Source: Methylophilaceae bacterium
GTDB lineage: Bacteria; Pseudomonadota; Gammaproteobacteria; Burkholderiales; Methylophilaceae
Direction: 5' to 3'
Length of the DNA: 64,000 bases
NCBI GenBank assembly: GCA_018398995.1
Contig: CP073759.1
Location: forward strand, 1,628,311 to 1,692,310
The position numbers and the translations under genes are program-made. The notes beneath the pieces were generated by a model, which saw only the letters and a program-made list of their open reading frames with translations, was not told where the DNA came from and did not search any database. Below are positions 56,956 to 64,000 of the stretch, in pieces (position 1 is the first letter of the stretch; each line of letters opens with the position of its first letter).

Positions 56956-58510
56956 GGCTAATTCTCCTTAAGCTATCATAACGTGTGGCATTGGCTTGGG
57001 GTTCTTCAACTAACGCAAGCGCCTGCTGCACATTGGCTAACTGCACATCCGTTAAGGGTGGCGGGGCTGGATTGATTTGGCTAATTAAACAGCTTAACAA
57101 ATACAAGATATGTTGCTTTGAAGGGACACCTGCGGCTATGGCTTGTTCAACCGCCTGTAAGATAAGCGCTTGATCGTGATAGAGCACCAACGCTAGTATC
57201 TCCACCATTTCACGTTCGCCTTGACTGCGCTTACTTAAGATGGCTTGTAGTTGTAAGAAGGCGGCAGGTAGAGTGGCGAAAGGTGCACCGTTTCTCAAAG
57301 CGCCTGGCTTACGTTGCAATACGGCTAAGTAATGTCGCCAGTCATAGATAGTTTGGCATGCACTATGTCTACGATTAATGATGCGTGTGTGTTCTGCAAT
57401 GATTTGACCTTCTGCAACGAACACCAAATGATGGGCATAGACACGTAAACTAATACGTCGATTAGCAAAAGCCGCAGGCACGCTATAACGGCAGCGTTCG
57501 AAGTTCACTAAGCAAGTAGGTGATACGGGTTTGCTATGTTCCACAAAGCCGTCAAAGCGACGTGGGGTTGGCATGAGTTGCGATTGCTCTAGCGCCCACA
57601 CTTCAGCTACTGTGAGCTGGGTCAATTCGGGATGTCGAATGTCATGCCATAAATCGACACAACGGGTTTGTAGCCAATCATTCACGGCGGTAAGACTCTC
57701 AAAGCGCGGTGCTTGGTGCCACAGCCGATGTCTTGAGTCTCGCACATTCTTCTCAATCTGGCCTTTCTCCCAACCTGAGGCAGGATTGCAAAATTCGGCT
57801 TCAAATAGAAAGTGACTGACCATCGCTTGGAAGCGTGCATTAATGTCACGTTGCTTACCAGGCCGTACTTTATCTACAGCGGTACGCATGTTGTCGTAAA
57901 TGCCCCGCTTTGGTACACCACCTAATACTTCAAAGGCATGGTTGTGTGCATCAAATAGCATTTCATGGGTTTGTAATAGATAGGCTCTTAGGTAAAAAGC
58001 GCGACTATGGGAGAGTTTGAAGTGCGCGATTTGTAACTTCACACGTTCATTATTAATCACGGCCCAGTCTTCACTCCAGTCAAACTGGAAGGCTTCGCCA
58101 GCAGCAAACACCAGTGGTACGAAAGTGCCTCGACCTGCAATGCGTGCTAATTCTTGTTGGGCTTGCCGCCAGCGTCTGGCAAAGGCAGTGATTCGGTCAT
58201 ATGAACCTGTGTAGCCAAGTGAAACCAAATCCACATGGAGTTGTTTGAGGCTGCGGCGTTGTTTGCGATTGCGACTCGCTTCTAGTTGTAGCCATTGAGT
58301 GAGCTTGAGTGCATAGGCATCTAGTGCGCTAGGACTTCGCCGTCTTGGGTAATGCGGCTCAACTATATTACCTGCAAGATACTTCTTAACGGTGTTTCTG
58401 GATAAGCCTGTACGTCTGGCTATTTCTCTGATGGGCATTTGATCGCGCAAATGCCAACGCCTGATTACACTTAATATCGCCACGTCGATCACTCCTATTC
58501 TCCTGCTCAA
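56945..58510 (-). CDS. istA: IS21 transposase IstA
   Basis: 521-residue DDE transposase. N-terminal HTH ([20 protein letters not shown]). The rve core carries catalytic Asp in [12 protein letters not shown] and in [10 protein letters not shown], and Glu in [15 protein letters not shown]. The C-terminal Mu-type domain is present. No frameshift; likely active. Confidence 0.95.
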   Translation of the reverse strand: MSRRIGVIDVAILSVIRRWHLRDQMPIREIARRTGLSRNTVKKYLAGNIVEPHYPRRRSPSALDAYALKLTQWLQLEASRNRKQRRSLKQLHVDLVSLGYTGSYDRITAFARRWRQAQQELARIAGRGTFVPLVFAAGEAFQFDWSEDWAVINNERVKLQIAHFKLSHSRAFYLRAYLLQTHEMLFDAHNHAFEVLGGVPKRGIYDNMRTAVDKVRPGKQRDINARFQAMVSHFLFEAEFCNPASGWEKGQIEKNVRDSRHRLWHQAPRFESLTAVNDWLQTRCVDLWHDIRHPELTQLTVAEVWALEQSQLMPTPRRFDGFVEHSKPVSPTCLVNFERCRYSVPAAFANRRISLRVYAHHLVFVAEGQIIAEHTRIINRRHSACQTIYDWRHYLAVLQRKPGALRNGAPFATLPAAFLQLQAILSKRSQGEREMVEILALVLYHDQALILQAVEQAIAAGVPSKQHILYLLSCLISQINPAPPPLTDVQLANVQQALALVEEPQANATRYDSLRRISHAA

Positions 58511-58718
58511 GTTGTGAGCAGTTTAGTATCGTCTCGTGGGTCAAAATTAGATGCATATTTCTATGCTAGGTGGGTCAATATTCGATGCAATTTAACAACT
58601 AGGGGCTTGCCACACCGCAAACTTCTAATAGATACTCTATATTTCCGCACAATCTTTTTATTAATAATTTTTCCGTTTAAAAATAAATCAACAAATAGAT
58701 TATTCATTTTCTTTTTGC

Positions 58719-58749
58719 GGGAATCGAGCGCTCGATTGGTGAGATTCCC
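58719..58749. repeat. Overlapping palindromes in the porin leader region
   Basis: AATCGAGCGCTCGATT (58722-58737) is a perfect 16-bp palindrome. GGGAATC (58719-58725) can alternatively pair with GATTCCC (58743-58749). The two folds exclude each other. This sits just before the terminator at 58758, so an attenuator-like leader is conceivable. Confidence 0.5.
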
Positions 58750-58757
58750 TTTATTTC

Positions 58758-58789
58758 GCTAACCTTATTTATGAAAGTTAGCTTTTTTT
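58758..58789 (+). terminator. Candidate rho-independent terminator
   Basis: GCTAAC (58758-58763) pairs with GTTAGC (58777-58782) and is followed by seven T. It may have closed the TonB operon before the IS insertions, or act in the leader of the porin gene 187 bp downstream. The rest of 58616-58969 is AT-rich with no gene. Confidence 0.6.
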
Positions 58790-58975
58790 AAAAATAGTTC
58801 TTTGTCATTAATTAAACATAAATAACTATTTTTATTATAATTTTTTACATTAAATATTAAAAAACTTAATTATATTGATATTTATATAAGCATTTGTCAT
58901 AAATATGAAATATTAATGCATCAAAATTCATCCCGTTGGAAATAACTGATTCACACATTAACTTAAGGGATGATA

Positions 58976-60376
58976 ATGAATACAAAATTAAAACAGGCTG
59001 TCCTGGCGGCATTAACAAGTACAGCATTATTTGGCTATGGCGCTAATGCGATGGCTGATACTACGTCTGATTTGGTTAACGCGCTTGTAGAAAAAGGCGT
59101 ATTAACAGAAGAGGAAGCAAAACCTTTATTGATTAGCCGTCCTTATACAAAAGATGATCCAGCATTAGCGTTGGCTAAAAAGAAGGTTGGCGGAAAAGTC
59201 AATATCCGTGGTTATTTGCAAGTACGTAATACAACAATGCTTGGCGGTGACGAAGGTATTAATTTATGGTCTGATCGTTCAGTAGGGGATGACCGCTCCA
59301 TAGGAAATGATAAAAACTTTTTAATTCGTCGAGCACGTGTGATTTTATTCGGTGATATTGGCGAGCGTTTGTATTACTATCTTCAACCTGATTTTGCCAG
59401 CTCTGCAGGAGGTACTGGTAATATTGTGCAGCTACGTGATGCCTATGGTGATGTCTACCTTACAAAAGATAAAGTACACCGTGTTCGTGTGGGTCAATCT
59501 AAAGTACCGTATGGTTTCGAAAACTTGCAGTCTTCGCAAAATCGTTTGGCGTTAGATCGTAACGATGCGCTAAACTCAGCGGTACGTGACGAGCGTGATT
59601 TAGGTGCTTTCTACTACTACACCCCACTAGAGACACAAGCGCTGTTTAAAGAAATTAGCCAGCTGGGTCTAAAACATTCAGGTAACTATGGTCAATTTGG
59701 TATTGGTGCTTATAACGGTCAAGGTGCTAACCGTGGCGACCAAAATGATAACTACCATATTGTTGCGCGTTATACGCATCCATGGAAAACCGACTCTGGT
59801 CAGATTTATGAGGCTGGTATCCAAGCTTATCGTGGTCAATATGTGGTTGCTTCTAGAGGCGACTATACAGTCAATGGAACTCTTAGAACAGCTCGCGCTG
59901 ATGTATCTCAGGGTATTAATGGATTTAAAGATGAGCGCGTAGGCGTTAGCTTTATCATGTATCCACAACCATTTGGTATTCAGGCGGAATGGAACTGGGG
60001 AACAACGCCAGGTTTGGATATTGCGAGCAATACCATTAGAGAGCAAAGCTTAAATGGTGGTTATGTACAGGCGATGTATCAAATCAATAATTTTAAATTT
60101 TTTGATACCAATGGCACACTAATTCCATTTATCAAATGGCAATACTTTGATGGTGCAAGTAAGGCAGAAACCAATGCACCACAAAATCATGTGAACGATT
60201 GGGAGATTGGTGCAGAATGGCAAATAGCACCAGAAGTTGAGTTAGTGGCTTATTACCATAAAATGAAACGTACCAACCTCGTAACAGGTGCACTGAATCC
60301 AAATGTAGAGGCAAAATCTAACTACGAGACATTCGATGCTGATGCGCTTCGTGTGCAATTGCAATACAACTTCTAA
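58976..60376 (+). CDS. OprP/OprO-like phosphate-selective porin family protein
   Basis: 466-residue outer-membrane barrel. Signal peptide (MNTKLKQAVLAALTSTALFG, ends near ANAMA), then a short helical stretch (LVNALVEKGVLTEEEAKPLL) shared with other porins of this type. The barrel starts at VNIRGYLQVRN and ends in VQLQYNF with terminal Phe. RRARVILFGDIGERLYYYLQPDF, RVGQSKVPYGFENLQSSQNR and YNGQGANRGDQNDNYH are typical of the Porin_O_P family. The ATG at 58976 has AAGGGA 5 bases upstream. The substrate is not decided by sequence; phosphate or other anions are plausible. Confidence 0.88.
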   Translation: MNTKLKQAVLAALTSTALFGYGANAMADTTSDLVNALVEKGVLTEEEAKPLLISRPYTKDDPALALAKKKVGGKVNIRGYLQVRNTTMLGGDEGINLWSDRSVGDDRSIGNDKNFLIRRARVILFGDIGERLYYYLQPDFASSAGGTGNIVQLRDAYGDVYLTKDKVHRVRVGQSKVPYGFENLQSSQNRLALDRNDALNSAVRDERDLGAFYYYTPLETQALFKEISQLGLKHSGNYGQFGIGAYNGQGANRGDQNDNYHIVARYTHPWKTDSGQIYEAGIQAYRGQYVVASRGDYTVNGTLRTARADVSQGINGFKDERVGVSFIMYPQPFGIQAEWNWGTTPGLDIASNTIREQSLNGGYVQAMYQINNFKFFDTNGTLIPFIKWQYFDGASKAETNAPQNHVNDWEIGAEWQIAPEVELVAYYHKMKRTNLVTGALNPNVEAKSNYETFDADALRVQLQYNF

Positions 60377-60432
60377 TGTCATCAGTTTAATTCAAGCTTT
60401 TTAATTTTCAATTAAGCTTGGCATAGTATAGT

Positions 60433-60466
60433 AGCCACTTTAATTAATGTTAAAGTGGCTTTTTTT
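60433..60466 (+). terminator. Rho-independent terminator abutting the next start codon
   Basis: AGCCACTTTAA (60433-60443) pairs with TTAAAGTGGCT (60450-60460) over a 6-base loop, then the T tract continues to 60466. The ATG of the next gene begins at 60467. It should end the porin transcript. Confidence 0.85.
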
Positions 60467-61159
60467 ATGAAGTTAAAATTTGATCTGCATCAGGTATTGA
60501 TAACGCTACTGGTTGGTTTTTTTAGCATCAGCGTATCAGCATCGCCAGACGAAGATGGTCGTGCTTGGTTGACGGTGAATGCTATCGGGCCTCTACCTGT
60601 CAAACATTGGCATTGGTATGCAGAGTTGCAGCCGCGTTGGCGTGAAGAGCTGAGCGAGTTTGATCAGCTAATTATTCGACCCGCGGTTTTTTATAACCTT
60701 AACAAGCAAACGAGTATTTGGGCAGGTTATGCCCATGTGGTCACAGACCCAGCTGGCAACGCATCTTTTGAAGAACATCGTGTTTGGCAACAGCTTCTGC
60801 ATAATTTTCAGCCAATTGGTGCTGTCTCCATACAAAGTCGAACACGCTTAGAGCAACGGTTTATCGAAAATGCAGATGATACTGGACATAAAATCAGGCA
60901 AATGATCAGGCTAACAATGCCTTCTAAACTAAGCGCGCAATTAACTTGGGTGGCTTATGATGAATATTTTCTCAATTTAAACCAAACCGACTATGGTGCA
61001 AGAAGAGGTTTCGATCAAAACCGCGCCTTTGTTGGCGTCAATTGGGCTTTTAACCCAAGTGTAAGGTTGGAAGTGGGCTATTTAAACCAATATATCAATG
61101 GCAAAAACATCAACAATATGAACCATGTGATTTCAACCATGTTTAATTTGTTCTTTTAA
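60467..61159 (+). CDS. DUF2490-family outer-membrane protein
   Basis: 230 residues with signal peptide (about 1-27, ending SISVSAS). The mature part RAWLTVNAIGPLPVKHWHWYAELQPRW, split by predicted strands, and the end NHVISTMFNLFF with terminal Phe match DUF2490, small barrels of unknown role. Its ATG directly follows the T tract of a terminator, with no Shine-Dalgarno in between, so translation or start choice is odd. A GTG 12 bases upstream lies inside the hairpin. Confidence 0.75.
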   Translation: MKLKFDLHQVLITLLVGFFSISVSASPDEDGRAWLTVNAIGPLPVKHWHWYAELQPRWREELSEFDQLIIRPAVFYNLNKQTSIWAGYAHVVTDPAGNASFEEHRVWQQLLHNFQPIGAVSIQSRTRLEQRFIENADDTGHKIRQMIRLTMPSKLSAQLTWVAYDEYFLNLNQTDYGARRGFDQNRAFVGVNWAFNPSVRLEVGYLNQYINGKNINNMNHVISTMFNLFF

Positions 61160-62835
61160 TTAAAAAGCACTAATCAAAATTTCTGTATAAAAGAAATCAG
61201 AGTTTTCGCGTCTTTCAGGGTCAGCCCGTTGTGAGGTCGCTTTTGTAAAGTTACCTGCCCAGAATTTAGCATAGCCTAAGTTAGCAGCAACGTATTTGTT
61301 GATTGGGAATCGCACGCGAATATCCACTTCTTCACCAACATCTTTATCACTTTGACCTGTATTGTCACGTAGCCCAGCACCATTCCAGCGATCACTAGAG
61401 CTGTCTAAGCGATACCAGCTATAACCTGTATCAACGCGCACACCTGGTAGCCATGCTATTTTGGGCTCAAACTCAAGTTTTACTTTTGGTGCAATGATAT
61501 TTTCCATTTGAAAGTAATCATTATTTGATCATGGCCGTGCAAAGCCAAAAAGCCTTTCGAAACGCTGATTTTTACCATCAGTTGGATTTTTGTCACCGCT
61601 CGCTACACCATAAAAGCCACTCACTCTTGGTTTCCACGGGTGGTTAAAGCTATAACCAATTTCAGCATTGTATGCATAGGCATCATGGTCGAGCTCTGCG
61701 ATAAATACGCCTGTATTGCTTAAGCGATCTTATTTTCCCCATTGCTTAACGTAGCTTGCGTCATAATCCCAGCCAGTTTTGCCGACAACACCATAAGCAC
61801 GTAAGCCAGCCGTGTGAATTTCACGGTCAATCTTACTATTAGCCGCAGCTGGTGCGCCGTTACCCGTATACTTTACTTCATCACCATCTTGCTTTAACAA
61901 GTAATAATAAGGTTGCAAGGTGACTACTTCTGACCAGCGACGCCAATCACCAATCACTCCATAAAAGTCTTGTGCGTGACTGACTTCATCTAATTGGTCA
62001 CTAAAACGCTGGATAGGCTTTAACGCCAATAAATCTAGCTGCCAGTCATTTTTCTTTTGACCAATAATGGCGCGTACACCTTGAAAGTTATTGGTCGTAT
62101 TGCGCCATTCGTTACGTGCTAGCAATCGGCGATCAGTATATTCAAATGCTTGACGACCAGCACGTACGCTAATGGGGCGGTCATTACCTAAATCATCTTT
62201 ACCCAATGGGGTTTCTTTAAAAAAAAGTTCTGCATAAGCTTGAATTGGCTCGGCGCGGTTGATATCGCGCGTATCGATTTCACGTGTAAACTGGCTGTTG
62301 TTTCGAGTAGCATCTTCGACTTCTAATGTAAAACGAAGTGGATCTAGAATGTTTTAACCGCTACATAAGCACGTGTACGCAACAAGATAGGGTCATCAAT
62401 AGTATCGCGACCACGTCTAAAGTCGTTATCACGCTTTTCATATCGAATACGATAATCCAAACCAATATCTAACCAATCAATATCTGAAAAAGCATCATAG
62501 TCTTTCAACCAAGTTTTATTAAGTTGCTTCACGTAACGAGGTGGCTCAGTCTCCCGTCCAGTACCATAACTTTTACGTTCTACGTAATAGCCATTAGCCG
62601 CACGCTTTGCCGCTCTCTGCTCTAATTCTATTTCCTTTAGGCGGTCACTAATTTTCACCTGTTGTTCTTGTTCGGTTGCGTTAGCAGGCACGATTTCGTA
62701 GGCGTCAGCTATTTGAATAGATGAATTTGCAACCTCTTTGCTTTGGCTCTTACCGATTTCATTCGCCAATAGTGACTTGGTGCTGACGACTAGCCCTGCA
62801 AGAATGAGTGAATTAATAATTTTTCTATATTTCAT
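61160..62835 (-). pseudogene. Alginate-export-type outer-membrane porin, three lesions
   Basis: From the ATG at 62835 a signal peptide and the start of a barrel are read (WLKDYDAFSDIDWLDIGLDYRIRYEKR). A missing A in GTTAAAACATTC (near 62355) shifts the frame. The second frame continues with SVRAGRQAFEYTDRRLLARNEW, characteristic of the alginate_exp family, to a TAA at 61730-61732. It reads on in the same frame (LSNTGVFIAELDHDAYAYNA) to a TGA at 61529-61531 in FARP-stop-SNNDYF, where Trp is expected, then to the end at 61160. One frameshift and two nonsense codons make this a genuine pseudogene, not a sequencing slip. Confidence 0.88.
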
Positions 62836-62918
62836 TTTTTCTCCTGATCTTTTTCTTCCAGTGGTCTGGTCAGGAAACTATTGATAAAATTTTATATAGC
62901 GCCATTGATTTGGTAGCT

Positions 62919-63113
62919 CTATTTTTTGTTTAAATTGGTATTGCTGAATCTAATTTTTTCGCGCTGTTCAATTTGAACAATATTGCTGTCATGAATAACA
63001 ATTTCTATCGAGCCAAATCCAGTATTAGTTTTAATTGCGTTGATTGCCTCAGATATTTTTCCAAGCGTTTCGCTCTCATTATCAATATTTAATTTTGGTT
63101 TAGCATTTGTCAT
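62919..63113 (-). CDS. YezD/DUF2292 small protein
   Basis: 64 residues. The core LGKISEAINAIKTNTGFGSIEIVIHDSNIVQIEQREKIRF, read in parts, matches the YezD family (IVIHDxxIVQIERxEK). Function unknown; family members often sit beside putative porin and sulfur- or sulfate-transport genes. It is 83 bp upstream of the broken porin gene, in the same orientation, so once probably co-transcribed. Confidence 0.8.
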   Translation of the reverse strand: MTNAKPKLNIDNESETLGKISEAINAIKTNTGFGSIEIVIHDSNIVQIEQREKIRFSNTNLNKK

Positions 63114-63313
63114 CAGTATTGCTCAAATTACGAATGAACGTACTGTACCCAATATTTTTATATATTAATAAATAATTTGTAATTATTTTTATATAATTAT
63201 AAGTTATATTAAATGTTTATACTTGGCACTGTTATGTTGGTGGATTATTAATTGGATGAATTAATAATATTTGATGGATATTGCTATCAGCAGGATTTGC
63301 TGGATGTTGGCTG
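63114..63313. other. AT-rich spacer, no gene seen
   Basis: 200 bp between the YezD-like gene and the response regulator end, both on the minus strand. No clear terminator hairpin or ORF. Confidence 0.4.
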
Positions 63314-63745
63314 TTATGATTTTTGTAACTCTTTTAACTTTTTATACAGCATTCTTGTTTCGAGTAAATTCCAAACCCTTAACATGGCTTCTATCGAATC
63401 GAAAGGTTTTGTCAGAAAGTCTTTTGCGCCTAATGCTAAGGCTTTTCTTTTGGCCGCAATGGTGGCATCAGCAGTCAGTACAATGATGGGTAAGTATTCA
63501 TCTTTGGGAATATTTTTGGATAGTAAGTCGAGTATTGCATAGCCATCAAGAACGGGCATCATGAGGTCAAGTAAAATTAAATCGGGTTGAAACGCGGTGA
63601 ATAAGTCGATTGTTTTTGTCGAGTCTGCGGTGCTAATGACTTGCTCAAAACCCTCTTTTGCTAATAAGGCTTCAAGTAAGCGTAGGTTTGCATCGGCATC
63701 GTCAACAATCAGTATTTTGGCATTTAAAATCTCATTATCTGTCAT
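63314..63745 (-). CDS. Single-domain response regulator
   Basis: 143 residues, a REC domain: acidic pair in ILIVDDADANLRL, phospho-acceptor Asp in LILLDLMMPVLDGY, Thr in VLTAD and Lys in FLTKPF. A short helical tail (LYKKLKELQKS) ends the protein, which lacks an output domain. It may be a truncated RpfG-type regulator or a phosphorelay intermediate. Its ATG at 63745 overlaps the preceding kinase gene by 11 bases, so the two form a pair. Confidence 0.9.
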   Translation of the reverse strand: MTDNEILNAKILIVDDADANLRLLEALLAKEGFEQVISTADSTKTIDLFTAFQPDLILLDLMMPVLDGYAILDLLSKNIPKDEYLPIIVLTADATIAAKRKALALGAKDFLTKPFDSIEAMLRVWNLLETRMLYKKLKELQKS

Positions 63746-64000
63746 TTTCGGTCCTGTCATCTTGCGTTAGGTTTAATACGGTTTTAGTGAAAGTGGCAAT
63801 ATTGAGTGGTTTGGTCATATAGTCATTGATCCCTGTTTGCTTTAATCTTTCAATCGTATCTGGCATTGCATCGGCACTTAAAATCATGATCGGTAAGCGC
63901 TTTAAATTGGGGTGAGATTTAATGTAATCTACTAATACCTCGCCTGATTCATCCGGTAGATTGAGATCGACAATCATTAAGCTGGCGTCAATTTGATTGA
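63735..64000 (-). CDS. C-terminal receiver domain of a hybrid kinase or regulator (partial)
   Basis: The open minus-strand frame enters from the right edge as NQIDASLMIVDLNLPDESGE, with the phospho-acceptor Asp in MIVDLNLP. It continues with MILSADAMPDTIERLKQTGI and the Lys in YMTKPLN. This is the end of a REC domain whose N-terminus lies beyond the window. Position before a lone response regulator suggests a hybrid histidine kinase, but the kinase part is not visible. Confidence 0.8.
   Translation of the reverse strand, partial: NQIDASLMIVDLNLPDESGEVLVDYIKSHPNLKRLPIMILSADAMPDTIERLKQTGINDYMTKPLNIATFTKTVLNLTQDDRTENDR

Larger units (their letters stand above)
56105..58597 (-). mobile_element. 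IS21-family insertion sequence, apparently intact
   Basis: 2493 bp bounded by TGTTAAATTGCATC and its complement, followed inside by repeated blocks of GACCCACC and ATCGAATATT, typical multiple terminal repeats of IS21. ACTAGGG is duplicated at both edges (56098-56104 and 58598-58604), a 7-bp target duplication. It carries istA and istB on the minus strand with no lesion seen. Confidence 0.95.
54875..58612 (+). mobile_element. IS3-family element, copy 2, split by an IS21 element
   Basis: The left inverted repeat TGGCAAGCCCCTAGT begins at 54875. The element runs to 56104, is interrupted by IS21, and its last 15 bases resume at 58598-58612. CAC flanks both outer ends (54872-54874 and 58613-58615), a 3-bp target duplication as expected for IS3. 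Unlike copy 1, this insertion is clean. Confidence 0.92.

Noticed and set aside
58514-58762. Small plus-strand open frame across the IS21 end
   Set aside because: It spans the IS21 terminal repeats and the IS3 stub, with AT-biased codons and no homology pattern.

Overview
The window (about 40% G+C by eye) looks like a betaproteobacterial chromosome, most likely a methylotroph of the Methylophilaceae (Methylotenera-like). This rests on the family resemblance of the housekeeping genes, an EpsA-type LuxR regulator, and a T2SS/MSHA-like hybrid operon. The genus is inference and no rRNA is present. No tRNA, rRNA or CRISPR array was seen.

Layout. (1) 1-4560: divergent housekeeping pair ppc (PEP carboxylase, cut by the left edge) and lysS. 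(2) 5183-14535: one tightly packed operon for a hybrid secretion or pilus machine. It has gspG, gspF and gspE, four PilM/N/O/P-like inner-membrane platform proteins, a lipoprotein secretin and three more pseudopilins. A lytic transglycosylase (minus strand) and an EpsA-like LuxR regulator follow. (3) 16376-18245: a graveyard of at least three IS3-type remnants. (4) 18505-30352: a two-partner secretion pair, an FhaC-like transporter and a 3353-residue FhaA-like exoprotein. (5) 30810-32917: a second secretin copy, identical over about 1.62 kb to the first but broken by a one-base deletion in an A tract. (6) 32938-34665: an IS256-family remnant with an 8-bp target duplication and a nested IS3-family element. 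(7) 35357-47160: two large surface proteins. The first carries a 1296-bp unit repeated 4.7 times with no difference I could see. The two share an Ig-like block and an 850-bp 3' module. (8) 47414-54707: a secreted Cys-rich protein, an ExbB proton channel with a DUF2341/LamG-like periplasmic head, two ExbD, TonB, a porin and a coiled-coil exported protein; no TonB-dependent receptor is present. (9) 54875-58612: a second IS3-family copy whose right end is split by an intact-looking IS21 element (7-bp target duplication). (10) 58976-63113: an OprP/O-like porin, a DUF2490 protein, a triply broken alginate-export-type porin pseudogene and a YezD/DUF2292 small protein. (11) 63314-64000: a response regulator and the end of a hybrid sensor kinase.

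How it fits together. The window is dominated by cell-envelope export and surface display: a secretin machine, two-partner secretion, giant repeat adhesins, a dedicated Ton-type energiser and several porins. Between these sit recombination scars: IS nests, gene-conversion-like tracts, tandem amplification and pseudogenes. The best candidates for something poorly described are the receptor-less ExbB(DUF2341)-ExbD-ExbD-TonB-porin-coiled-coil cluster with its secreted Cys-rich partner, and the duplicated, phase-shifted secretin beside the FhaA locus.
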